From: Albifimbria verrucaria
Lineage: Eukaryota > Ascomycota > Sordariomycetes > Hypocreales > Stachybotryaceae
DNA length: 64,000 bases
Reading direction: 5' to 3'
Assembly: GCA_020081605.1 (NCBI GenBank)
Contig: JAHREC010000018.1
Span: 2,604,001 to 2,668,000, forward strand
Notes under the pieces: model-generated
What the model was told of the DNA's origin: nothing
What the model saw: the letters and a program-made list of their open reading frames with translations, nothing else
Database searches by the model: none
Shown here: piece after piece, positions 36,544 to 47,150 of the stretch
How positions within the stretch are numbered: position 1 is the stretch's first letter
How the letters are laid out: the number at the start of each line of letters is the position of its first letter
Translations under genes and position numbers: made by a program

Positions 36544-37660
36544 TTGCTACGATGCCCTAATGTACCAAGGCATCACGAGGGGGATGACCGACGGCACGTC
36601 GGCATGTGTCCAGCTTGGCTTAGCAAGGTAAAGTACTAGACGCCAAGAAAAACTTGTGCTTTGGCAGAAGAAGGCAAATGACTCCTCCACGAACCGAAAA
36701 GCACACGTCGGGCATGTTCCGAAGTTGTTTGTTAGGGCGGAAACGTCACAAAGTGGCGGTGATGACTCGTATGATTATGTGATACATGGCCTGTCTTGTG
36801 ATTATGGACAACAGGTAACGTGCGCGTGGAGGGAGCAGGGGTATTGTCGTCCCTTCAATTTGTGCCTGTAAGAACTTTCAGACAAGTCTCGCGTGTGGAT
36901 GCGGGTTACCTCGTCAGCCAACGCCTGTCTGGACATCTGCCTCTGCGTTTTGCCTTTCTAGCTGGCTAGGAGGGTGGAGCAGGGCCGACCTCAGGTTGCT
37001 CGCATCCGAACCCCGTCCTGGGATTTCTACTCGGGCGGAAGCTGGAGCTATGGAGTCGATGGAGAAATCGGGGGCGGCAGAAAAGGTCGGATGTCCTCTC
37101 CACTCGAAGTGCCGGGAGTCCCGCTTTGCCTGCACCGATGCCGAATGAAGTTCAGCAGAATGTCGCACAACAACCGAGAGCCCTGGCGATGGATGCGTGT
37201 TTGAATGAATGGATGGATGGCTGGAACGAACAGGCTTGGGAGAACCGGCCAAAGGCCCAGAATGCCCGAATGTTTCGAGCTGCCTGCGAGACCAGGTTCG
37301 TTTCCCAAGCACCGCAGATTACCTCACTGCCATGCACAGCGCGCGCGCGCGGACCAAGCTCCGCCGTTTCGTCGTATCGGCGCAGGATTTGTTCTGTCAA
37401 CGGATCGTCCGCTCGCAGGAGCAAGCCAGCCAACAACCAACGATGCCTCCGTCCCTCCTTTCATCATCCTTGGTCGCGAAACAAAAACCTGCCAGGGGTT
37501 GGCTGAGGATGGAACACGACAACAGGGTTTTCAACTATCTAATGCAATGCTTGTTTCGCCCTGCCGTCTGAATATCTTGCAATGAGTTTGGTTTGTCCTC
37601 TCAGCACAACACCGCCCGGCACCGCACCGCACAGCACCGTACAGCACGACGCTGTCCAAG

Positions 37661-37703
37661 CATGGCATGGCGTGGCATGGCGTGGCATGGCGTGGCATGG
37701 CAT
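37661..37703. repeat. 10-base tandem array (CGTGGCATGG)
   Basis: Three exact copies of CGTGGCATGG are preceded by one CATGGCATGG copy. The array directly follows a CACCGCAC/CAGCAC-rich segment (37613-37648). Confidence 0.9.
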
Positions 37704-38711
37704 TGCGCGATAAGGAAAGGCGATGGTGGGTCCATCCGGTGGAAGGTCCTATAGCTTCGAAAGGTAGCAGGTACCACACCAAAGACCCAAGTACCTCACC
37801 CAAGTACCCGTGACATCCAGAGGTTAGCAGCCTCCTAGTGGCCGACGGAAACGTGGTAGCCTTGCAGGCGGTGGGCATGTGCTTTTGTCGTTGACGGACA
37901 TGAATTCCCGATTCGTGCTTGGCTCAGACTGCAATCTCGTCTTGCCATCACGCGGACTGCAGAATCTATCGTCATCCCAGACACCCGTTCAGCATGCATA
38001 AGATCGGTATATACCTTGGACTAGGGAGTGCAGCATGAGACGGCGAATAACTTACCTGACTAAGTTCACCCGGCAGATTAGCAATGGACAAGATGAAGAT
38101 GAGATAGGCGTGCATGCCTGCTTGCTTGTCATGTACCGGTTCTACACAGCATTGCAATTTCATCTCCTCGGGGAAGACTCGGGATATCCATGCATCGACT
38201 CACCCCCAGGCACAAGGAGATCGCGAACGATGAAACCGTTATCGTTGAACTATCACGTTGTAAACATGTGTCTGAGGAAGGGTAAAAAACGACCACGGAC
38301 AATTAGCCCGTTCAATCCCTCGACCCGGCTAAACAAAGGAGGTACTTGAGGCATGTAGCGTAGCTTGCCCTAGTTGCCATGTACCTTCTCAATTGAGCCT
38401 GCGCTTGAGGCGCCATTCTCTTTGTCGCTCATTCTCGGGGTTTCCATTCCCTCAGCAAGTAAGCGGACCGATAGGGATTTGTGATAATACCGACGCGGAA
38501 AAGCAAGCATACTCAAATTTTTATGCGCACGCAGAGAAGAGGCCCTGACACCGATGGGATAGAAACATCGGCCCAAGGATATTTGAAAGTTTGAGTCTAT
38601 TTCTTGCGAGCCAAACAAGAAGTGTCAGCATAGAGTGCTTCCGGAAACAAAATAAAGATAGGACCACAAGATATCTCCACCATACCGATAGCCGTTTCCA
38701 GAACAATTACC

Positions 38712-38740
38712 TGCACTGCGCTGCACTGCGCTGCACACGC
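38712..38740. repeat. 10-base tandem array (CTGCACTGCG)
   Basis: Two exact copies of CTGCACTGCG are followed by a partial third, then further CGCTGCGCTGC sequence. Confidence 0.85.
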
Positions 38741-41700
38741 TGCGCTGCCTTGCGCAATATAGCGCAGCACATCACTGAGACGAGATGCGTTGGCTGACAG
38801 AGGTATCTTTGCCTCATGCTACCATGTCCATGTACCTTAGTGCTAGAGAGGATTTACTGCTTGCATAAGCCGTCGGTAAGTCAGCGGTTGGTCATGTCAG
38901 GGGCTGGTCCAAACAAAAGAGTCTCTCCTCGGGAATGTCGCCAAACTCGGTGTCCCCGGCTACGAGAAAACCTGCTGCCTGTGCCTCGGCAATTATCCGA
39001 CGAGGGTGATTCCAGTTGCGGCCAGTGTCGGCGGTAGACTCCTGTTTTGATCGTTTTCCTAGCGCGGCAAAAACACGACAGTGCTGGACAGGGACCATGG
39101 CTTGAGAAGCACAAACAAATCACTTTCCAACATTGAACCAACCGACACGCTGGCTGCTTACATGTGCTCTTGGCTGCTTCCGGGCACTGCGTCGAGCTGT
39201 CTGTAGTTGCTGGTTCGTTAAGCGTGGCATCAAGCCCTACCCGGAGGTCGACTCCACACATCCACGTCGCAATGATTTATCCAAAAAGCTTCTGGATTAG
39301 ATGGCGAAGCTTTGCCATCCCCCAGCGCCTTATTCTAAAAGCAACAACGCTGTGGGCTGTGAGGGGCATAACGGGGCGGGGAAAACGGGGTTCGACAGGT
39401 TGAAATCGACAAGGCAGGTTGGGTTCCACCCGATCTGCCTTCGAAATGGTGTTGCCAGGGGCTCACTGCATTGATGCGAACCATTGGACATGCTGATTGA
39501 TTTGACAGGGTTGACCAAAGGGTGATGGGGCCCCTAGGAGAAGGGAAGGGTGGGCAGAAGGGGAGGGGAGCGAACAAGAGGACCCTTGGAGATGGCAGTT
39601 GGGAACTTGACGCGTTACCTGAACCTGTGTCAAATGTGCCACACCTACGTCTCAAGAAACCAAATTTGATGTTTCCTTTCCTGGTGTTTATTGTGGGAGC
39701 AGAACGTCCGGTCAACAGGCTTTCATCGCGCATTGAAAGGAGCTGGAAGAATGCCTTCTTTTGCGGCGACTAATGACTTGCTGAGTGATGGCGGCAAAAT
39801 GCTAGGCGGCCGGTCGGACCGCTGAGGATGACGGTAGAGGCTCGCTTGACTCGTGGATCCTGCACATCATCGCACGCATCCTAGTCGAATCTCTGGTTCC
39901 GTGGGACCGAGCGTCGTCCTACGATTTCCAATTCTGCTTTGCCAGTCGTGCCAGTACAACCCAAGGAGCCCTTCTGCGACCGAAAAACGGCTGTGGACCG
40001 AATCTTCGCCAAGACTTGGTGCCAAGAGGTGCCGGCCTCAACTCGGCGCGAAACTGGCTTTTCGTGTTTTGTGCAGTTGGATCGGCATCCACACGTAGAG
40101 ACCATTGACGGAAGTGGTTACTGTTGTGCTGGCGCGAGGCGTGAGATGGGTAAATGAGGTGTGGCGCAAGTACAGGATACGCAAGAACTGAAGTGGTTGG
40201 GAGGGAATTAAGGACATTTTCACGGCGAGCGGCTCACGACATGTTCAGATTGGCCAGCCGGCAAGATCGGGATATGAATCCCTTGCTCGAATCGGCGGTT
40301 GATTATAATGTTCACATGCGGAATCATATCATGCGTGCGCTACAGCAGATTTGGGTGGCGTTCAAGAGCGAATGCGTTACATGGCTGATTGTTCTTTGGG
40401 CCCAATGAGGCAGTCATGCAGGGTTGCTTGAACAGGAGAAACGCCCACAATAGGCGCCTACCGTAAGTTGATTGCACTGACGATGCACCGCCAACAACGA
40501 GGAACACCGCACCTGGTGAGCTATCTATATCTATGAGGTAATCGCTTCTGCGAGTGTGAGACGCAAAAAATGGATGAATGGTGAAGCACCTACGTTGAGT
40601 TGCATGAGACAGAGGGAGGGGAGGAAGAACTCATGGCTGACTGTGTTTAATGAGCAACATGCGTCGTAGCTGAGTCGTAGCCCAAATTGCATTACATTTT
40701 TCGCGCTCCCGTTTAGATTTTATATCAGTCGTGACTGAAGGTCGTTGCAGTTCAATGACATCCATGGTCGTGTACAGAGAGGCACCCCACGATGCGACGT
40801 GCAGTGCAGCTGGCCATGGGTCCGTCTTGCAGAAGCGTTCCCTGTTAAGGTACTCCAAAAGACGGTGGATGGATGGATGGAAGGTAGGTGACTTAGTGGG
40901 GACAGCTGGTTTGTTCCCTTTTCCTTCTCGCTCGCGCGCTCTTTTCTTCTCGCCATAAAAAAACCAGGTTTTTGTTAGGCATGCCGCCGAACCCCTGCTG
41001 ACATGCAGGCAGGCAAATGCCCAATCAAACATTTTGCTCTTCAACTGGAAACGTGTCACTAGAAACCATCCGTGGGCGGTCGATGTCGTCGTCCAGTGCT
41101 TCTCACGCCGCGATCGTCTCATGCTGGAGCACTCGCTGAAATGGATAAGTCATACCCCAAAGGGGACTAGCTGCGGCTGCATTAGGCATGATGAGGATAT
41201 GATGAGGTGAATGTAAAGCCGTGACATGGAGCCATGCAACAAGGTGGACGTAAGTGGCAGATTTGGGGCGAGCGATTCAGACGCTTTGTGAAGCAACAAG
41301 GCGCGAGTAAGGTAGGGCATGGGTGCTGCAGGCTACATGACCTGTACAACATATCTAGCGCCGACGTCTGGGTTTCGTTGACGCCCTGTACCCGGTACTT
41401 TGGCAGGGGATGCCTGAGGGCCTGGTCGGCCAGAGCCAAGGGGAGGGAGTGGCAGGGTTGACCAGTCACGTATAGAGTACTCCGTACACTTGACCAGCTT
41501 CTGGAAACGCCTACTACCTGAAGTGGGAGGGAAGTGACGAGGTTGGTGAGAGAGGGCACCTTTGTACCCAAGGTAAGGCGTCGGTACCGACTGGTCTGAC
41601 GAGATACATTGCTAGTGAGGTCAGGTGCTCTAGTTTTTTTCTTTCTTTCTTCCCTTCCATTAGCGACGTCGCGCGCCCGAATAAAAGGCCAAACAAAAAA

Positions 41701-42129
41701 ATTTGAAGGTGTGGCCAGACCGCCTCATGGCGTCGTCAGGAATTCTTTAGCAGAATTAGAGGCCGAGGGAAAATTTTTCCTTCCTTCTGCTAAAGAGAAA
41801 ACAGAAAGATCAAACTCCGCCGTCGAAACAGAATGAGAAGGGAAAAAAATAAAAAATTCAGAATCGCCGCCCTAGGTACAGTAGGCGTGTGTATGGTACC
41901 TACCTACTAAGGCAGTTGAGGTAGACATAGCCAAACACGGGTACATAAAATTCCAAAGACGTAAGACGTTGGTCAGCAGCGCACGAACGGGAAGTGGCGG
42001 TACTGCGCAGAGAGAAATCAGTAGAGCGCTGTAGCATGTACCGGAAGCAGGTCAAGGTACTGAGCACCTCAGTCAATCGCCTTTGCGCCAAGAAAGAACA
42101 AACGCCCTCATTAGAAATTTCCCTGTTGA

Positions 42130-43217
42130 GTGATGAAAGTCCCTGGTACATGCGAGGACCGGTTCCCTGTCCGTGTTTACTTCGGCTTTTCTATGTCCAC
42201 GTCCCGAACGCATCTACCTTACCTTAGTCGCTTCCTTTTTTCCCTTTCTCTTTCTCCCTCGCCCTCCGTATCTCATTTTTCCCTCTTCTCACTTTCCGCT
42301 CATCGCATTTTCCATCTCCTCTCACTCTCCATCTCTGCTCGTCTTACCCGAGCGTCACCGATTTCTCCGTCGCGCGACGTGCTCGAGTTTCGTAGAGAAA
42401 CCGCGTGCTTTGCGCCCGCCCACCTTTCCGTGGATCCGCACTTCACGTCTCCATCGTCCTTGTACGCGAACGGGTCAGCAAGCCTTCGTCCCTCCCGCCT
42501 GGATCCTAGCACACGCGCAGCCTGCCTGTCCCTCATTGTGGTTCCTGTCTGGGGCCCACTTGCCACTCTTGATCCAGCATCCCAACGGCCCAGCACCGGG
42601 CGACATCCACCTGCAGTTCCAGCGCCAGCGCCAGTGCACCAGCCCGGTCGACCTGCCACAACCACGGGGCACCACCCACTCACCAAAACCCGAGGACCCC
42701 AACCCGTCCGTGTCTCTTCTACCCTCGCGTACCCAAAGTCTCTAGGTACCTCGGCCAGCCACTGCCGACCACGGACTCCAGGTACCTTGCCTGACCTACC
42801 ATCCACACCCACCACCAGCATTACACCTTGCTGGCTTGGCGTTGCTTGTGCCTGATTTGTTCAATTGGCACATCTTGCCCCCACCTCTCCCCCAAAGGAA
42901 AAAAAATCCAAGAAGGAAAAAATAAAAAGGAACGAGACACAGTTCTCCACTCCGAACCCTCCCCAAAACACTACCTCAAGAGGGACTTGCAACGAGCCTC
43001 ATCCACTTCCTTTGGAACGAGCCGCTTCTAAACACCAACGCGTTGAGTTGCGAAGGTCATTGAGCGCATCGCCAACGAGACCTCTACTCGCTCGAACCTA
43101 AACGGTCTTCGTGCTCGTCATCGCCACTTTCCAGGCTACTTGGGTTCATCGCGGGGATTCTGCTTAGGCGCGACTCTCGCCTCTACACAACCTGATCGCG
43201 TTTCTTCGCGCAGTATT
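42130..43217 (+). promoter_or_regulatory. Pyrimidine-rich leader of the C2H2 transcription factor gene
   Basis: The plus strand is dominated by CT runs from about 42190 to 42400 and stays C-rich to about 42900. The skew keeps several frames open for 190-241 codons (42130..42855, 42173..42745), but the translations are low-complexity Ser/Pro/Leu/Arg sequence with no domain. A long CT-rich 5' leader with upstream open frames is a common arrangement for regulatory genes in filamentous fungi. No transcript start can be fixed. Confidence 0.5.
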
Positions 43218-46172
43218 ATGGACGGTCATCAATATCCCTCCAATGGTCTAAACACAACATCGGCTCAGACATATCCTTCGCCTACCGCCATCTCTCCCCA
43301 TCAGCTGCAGTCCGGTTCTCCTCTACCGCAAACGCTGCCTCCGTTGCAGCCTCCCGCCTCCGCCATGCAGCCTCTCTACGGGAGCCACCCTCACACGCCG
43401 CGAACTCCAGGCACGCCGAACACTCCCAACTCGGCCAACAACCTCCCTGCCTACCAGCAGACTTCTCAGCCCGGTAGCCGCCCTGGCATCTACTCCATGC
43501 CCCAGAACCCGTACCCGCCTCACCCCGGGTATGGCACTTCTGCTGCCATGATGCCCCAGGCCACCACCGCGGCCTCTCACCCCAGCCTATTGCTCCTGCA
43601 CCGGCTGGTAGCCGTGGTCCTCCTGTCCTGCGCCCCATGCCTCCTGGTGGTATTATGTCCCAGCCTGGTGTCCCGTCCCCCTACATGAACTTCTCTTCCG
43701 AGGAGCCGCCTACTCATGTCGTGGGCTCGCAGGGACGCAGGGTATTCTTCCCAGTGCCCCGGCCGGCCTGCAGCCCCTGCTGCTGGCACCGGCTCGGCCA
43801 AGAGCACCGTCATTCCTGTCAAGGATGCCGATGGAAAATTCCCTTGCCCTCATTGCACTAAGACCTACCTCCATGCCAAGCATCTCAAACGCCATCTTCT
43901 CAGGCGTGAGTGTTCCTGTCTAGGACGAAACATTAGCTTTACTCTTTGCGCTGACTTGCTTTTATTTAGACACTGGCGACCGCCCTTACATGTGCGTGCT
44001 CTGCCGCGATACGTTTTCCCGAAGTGACATTTTGAAGCGCCACTTCCAAAAGTGCTCCATTCGACGTGGTAACCCCACTGGAGCTAGTCACTTGTCCCAC
44101 CCTCAAGCCCACGTTAAAAAGAACGCCCAGGCCCAGAAGGCTGCCGGTATGGGTAACGACGGTGACATGAACCACCTCAACGGTCTTAACAACATGACCG
44201 GCGAGGGCATGGTTCACCCGTTCGGAATGGTGCAAGTCAACGAGGGACTCAACAACATGGGCAATGATCAGAGCCAGCTGTCCCGATCGAGCAGCATGAA
44301 CCGTCTCGACAACGGTAACACCGCCGACAGACGCGGCATGCCTGGCCCCGTCATGGGTGCCTCGCAGCCCTATGGCTCCGACGTCTCTGGTCCTATGAGC
44401 AACCAGCAGATGCCCAACTATAGTATGCCTCCGGGCCAGAATGGCATGCCCATGTATGGCGGCTCAAACCCGAATCAACAATCTGGCCTTGATTGGTCTC
44501 AGATGTTCCAGGCTGGTGCGCATCAAACCTACGCCAACAACTCGTTCCCCTAATCTTGGACAGACGCAGATCGGAATCAAAACCGTGCCTAATACCGAGC
44601 CCGGGGCGACAGCCAGCGGTTCTAACGATACCCTCCTCTACGCGAATTGGGGCATGCCATCGAACTCCCAACAACAAGTTTATAACCAACTCTCCAACCA
44701 GATTTTGAATTTCTTTTACCCACCCCACCAGGCCATCGACCCTCGTATGGCCGGGATGAACCTCTATTTCTCCCCGAGAACATCAAAGATTTCCTCGACA
44801 AGTATGCTCATTTTCACATTCATTTGCCTCTCCTCCATGTTCCTACCTTTAGAATCACGGAGGCATATACAGGCTTACTCGCAAGCATGTGCTGCATAGG
44901 CGCTTGCTACTCAGACAAGGTCGATCCCGGAAATGTACGAGAGATGATGGACTTTCTGTGGGTTGCGCTCGAGCGTGATTGCAAACTGATGTCGAATGCT
45001 ATGTCGCAGGATAATCGCGTCCAACTTGCTTCTAAGTCTGACATGGAGGAGCTCCAGGCCGTTCTGTTGACTACAGTCCTACACATGTGGAACGGAACTC
45101 CTCAGCAACGAGATCGTGCTCGACACACCTATCCTCTCTTGGCCTCTCAAGGCCGGAGGCTTGGTCTCCTTCATGCCAATCAGGAACCCTCTGCTTTCTC
45201 GCCTCTTCACCAGGCGGCCGGAAGGCGGCCGGACATAAAACCGGAGCAATTTAACTGGGAAGTGTGGATTGATCAAGAAAGACGGTTTCGATCGATGTTC
45301 GGAATTTTTCTTTGCGACATCGCTCTTGGCTTGTATTTCAACATCACTCCACATTTTGATCCTTTTGAGATGCATATTCCTTTACCTTGTGACGACGCGG
45401 CTTGGGATGCGTACAGCGCTCAGGACTGCGCCGCAGCCCTCGGTCTTCATGGCCCTGATGCAGCACGGGAAAAGAACCCTTACGGCACTCAGCGATCTGT
45501 ACAGCCAGAGATGGATGATGTGTTGAAAGCACTTCTACATCCCTCGTATCAGATCCAGCCTGGAGGTACCAATCTGTACGGGAAGTTCATTCTCATTCAC
45601 TCAATACTTTACCTGATTCGACGCGCATTGTTGGAGGAGTACGGCCCAGTTATACAATTATGGGACGCCACCACCTTCTGATTGGATGTCGACCGCAGGT
45701 GGAAGTAGTGGGGTAGCAACACCAGTAGAGGGATTGCACAGAACATGGATCCGAAGAATCTCAAAGCTCTGAATATTGCTCTGGATAAGTTCAAGAACAA
45801 TTGGGACATGGATATGGGTACACAATTCCCACCCGTTGGAGGCAATAATCCCCGACGGCACGGGTTCTCGCGAGACGGCATTCATTTCTTCTGGTTGGCA
45901 AAATACATGCTGAAGCACACCCGCCCCTCTGACCTTCAACTTCCACCTGACGCTCGATTCATGCAAGTTATTCAGCTACTTAAGTCTGTTCGTGCTTGGG
46001 TTATGTCAGATGGTGCTTCGAGGGAGAGGAGTTGGGGTCTGTTGGTGAAATTGATGATCATTATGGAGCAACAAACTTGACGTTGGAGATGGCGCAACTT
46101 TTCAAACCACTGCCTCGCGTAGTGGAGGACGCTGGAATTGCTTCTGTCAAAACGGAAATCGGTACGGTATGA
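43218..46172 (+). CDS. C2H2 zinc-finger transcription factor with fungal regulatory domain (klf1-like)
   Basis: This is a nuclear regulator of unknown targets. The N-terminus MDGHQYPSNGLNTTSAQTYP is Pro/Gln/Ser-rich. Two C2H2 fingers follow: CPHCTKTYLHAKHLKRHLLR, then after an intron (43906..43969) HTGDRPYMCVLCRDTFSRSD and ILKRHFQKC. A basic extension SIRRGNPTGASHLSHPQAHV is conserved among filamentous-fungal proteins related to S. pombe Klf1. The C-terminal half is a fungal transcription-factor domain (FHIHLPLLHVPTFRITEAYT, SMCCIGACYSDKVDPGNVRE, EQFNWEVWIDQERRFRSMFG). Frame breaks occur near 43590 and 43745, near 44550, at 44775-44778 (C4), between 45640 and 45760, and near 46020. After the last, the frame ends at 46172. 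Length is about 960 residues. The long upstream desert suggests complex regulation. Confidence 0.85.
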
Positions 46173-46882
46173 CGGCAGCACTGCTTTTATTGATTTTTAC
46201 CTAAAGATAAAAACACTGGGGACGGCTGCATTCGAAGGCGTTTTTTTTCTTTCACTTTTGTTGATTTGTTTTTCCTTTTCATTCCTTTTCTCTTTCCTTC
46301 CCGCCTAACTCTACTGTCTTTTGTCGTTCGAGACGAGACTGGGTTTGAACGGTTGGACCGGCCGCACATGTTATCACACCCTGTGGGTTATGGCCAACCA
46401 CCCATTCCATGCATTCAAGGGCGGCACGGGTGGCGGTTTAGTTCTGCAATGCATTTTCAACAGGATAGACGGGGAGGGTGTTGAGACATATGCATTATTA
46501 GACTTTGATCAAGATAGAAAGGGGCTTGGCCGACCACAGAGGGTTTCCGGCGAGCATCACGACTTCATGGCTTGGGCTGATTAATGACATTTCGTTGTAC
46601 GCGAGTTTTGGTATAGTGAACGTGAAACAAGTTGCAAAGAATTGATGTTTAGTATCAAGAGCCACGCTGGGTGATTGTGTGAAAACTTGTAAATGGTGGA
46701 ACGGCGGTGCGTTCACACCCAGCCCACGTAAACATAGACTGAGTACATTGTGATTCTACTCAATATCGAGCAGTTTTGTATAGATAGTTCCAATTACAAG
46801 TTTGATTATGAAAACCAGACTGTCCATATACCATGTGCGCCCACTCCGTTATTCTTACACGATAAAGCCCATAATCTGACAT
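46173..46882. other. Convergent intergenic region (C2H2 gene / small membrane protein)
   Basis: This is 710 bases between two converging genes. A T-rich/TTTC tract at 46236-46300 is present. Open frames here are short and unsupported. Confidence 0.55.
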
Positions 46883-47150
46883 TCATTTGGAATTCTGGGT
46901 CCCTTGCTCATTCTTATCCACGGTAGTGATATGCGGCGTATACTTTCGCAGCGTGTCCTTGTCCTCTTCCGTTGGAGTGTAGCCAAAGGTCTCCTCGGCC
47001 TTATCGGATAGGTAAAGGCCAGCCACACCCCAAGCAATGACGGCCACTCCAACGCCCATGCGTGTCTTGGGGAGAGGTTTTTGTAGGCTCTATTTGACGG
47101 GGTATGAGAAGAAGTGAGCTGTTGAAAGGGGGACGATCTTACCGCAACAT
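46883..47150 (-). CDS. Small uncharacterised single-span membrane protein (~70 residues)
   Basis: The second exon (47089..46883) reads SLQKPLPKTRMGVGVAVIAW then GVAGLYLSDKAEETFGYTPT then EEDKDTLRKYTPHITTVDKN, ending EQGTQNSK. It has one hydrophobic helix, a basic stretch before it and a charged, hydrophilic tail, as in small mitochondrial inner-membrane or ER proteins. A first exon ATGTTGCG (47150..47143) fits a 53-base intron (47090..47142, GTAAGA donor, AATAG acceptor). The splice phase is off by one, consistent with one lost base in that exon. The pattern (coding-like text, intron, clean stop) makes a real gene likely, although I can name no family. The overlapping frame on the same strand is a shadow. 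Confidence 0.62.

Larger units (their letters stand above)
31789..43217. other. 11.4-kb gene-poor region upstream of the C2H2 regulator
   Basis: No intact gene can be supported across this whole interval. It contains one protein-like remnant (32711-33612, minus, listed separately), short 10-base tandem arrays (37661-37703, 38712-38740), a pyrimidine/T-rich block (36498-36545), a 10-base inverted repeat (34060/34103) and many single short open frames without domains. The last 1.1 kb (about 42130-43217) is strongly pyrimidine-rich and looks like the transcribed leader of the C2H2 gene. Base composition is not obviously AT-rich, so classic heavy RIP is not evident by eye. Confidence 0.5.

Noticed and set aside
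42130..42855. 241-codon plus-strand open frame as a protein-coding gene
   Set aside because: Low-complexity Ser/Pro/Leu/Arg product from a CT-skewed leader, open in several frames at once.
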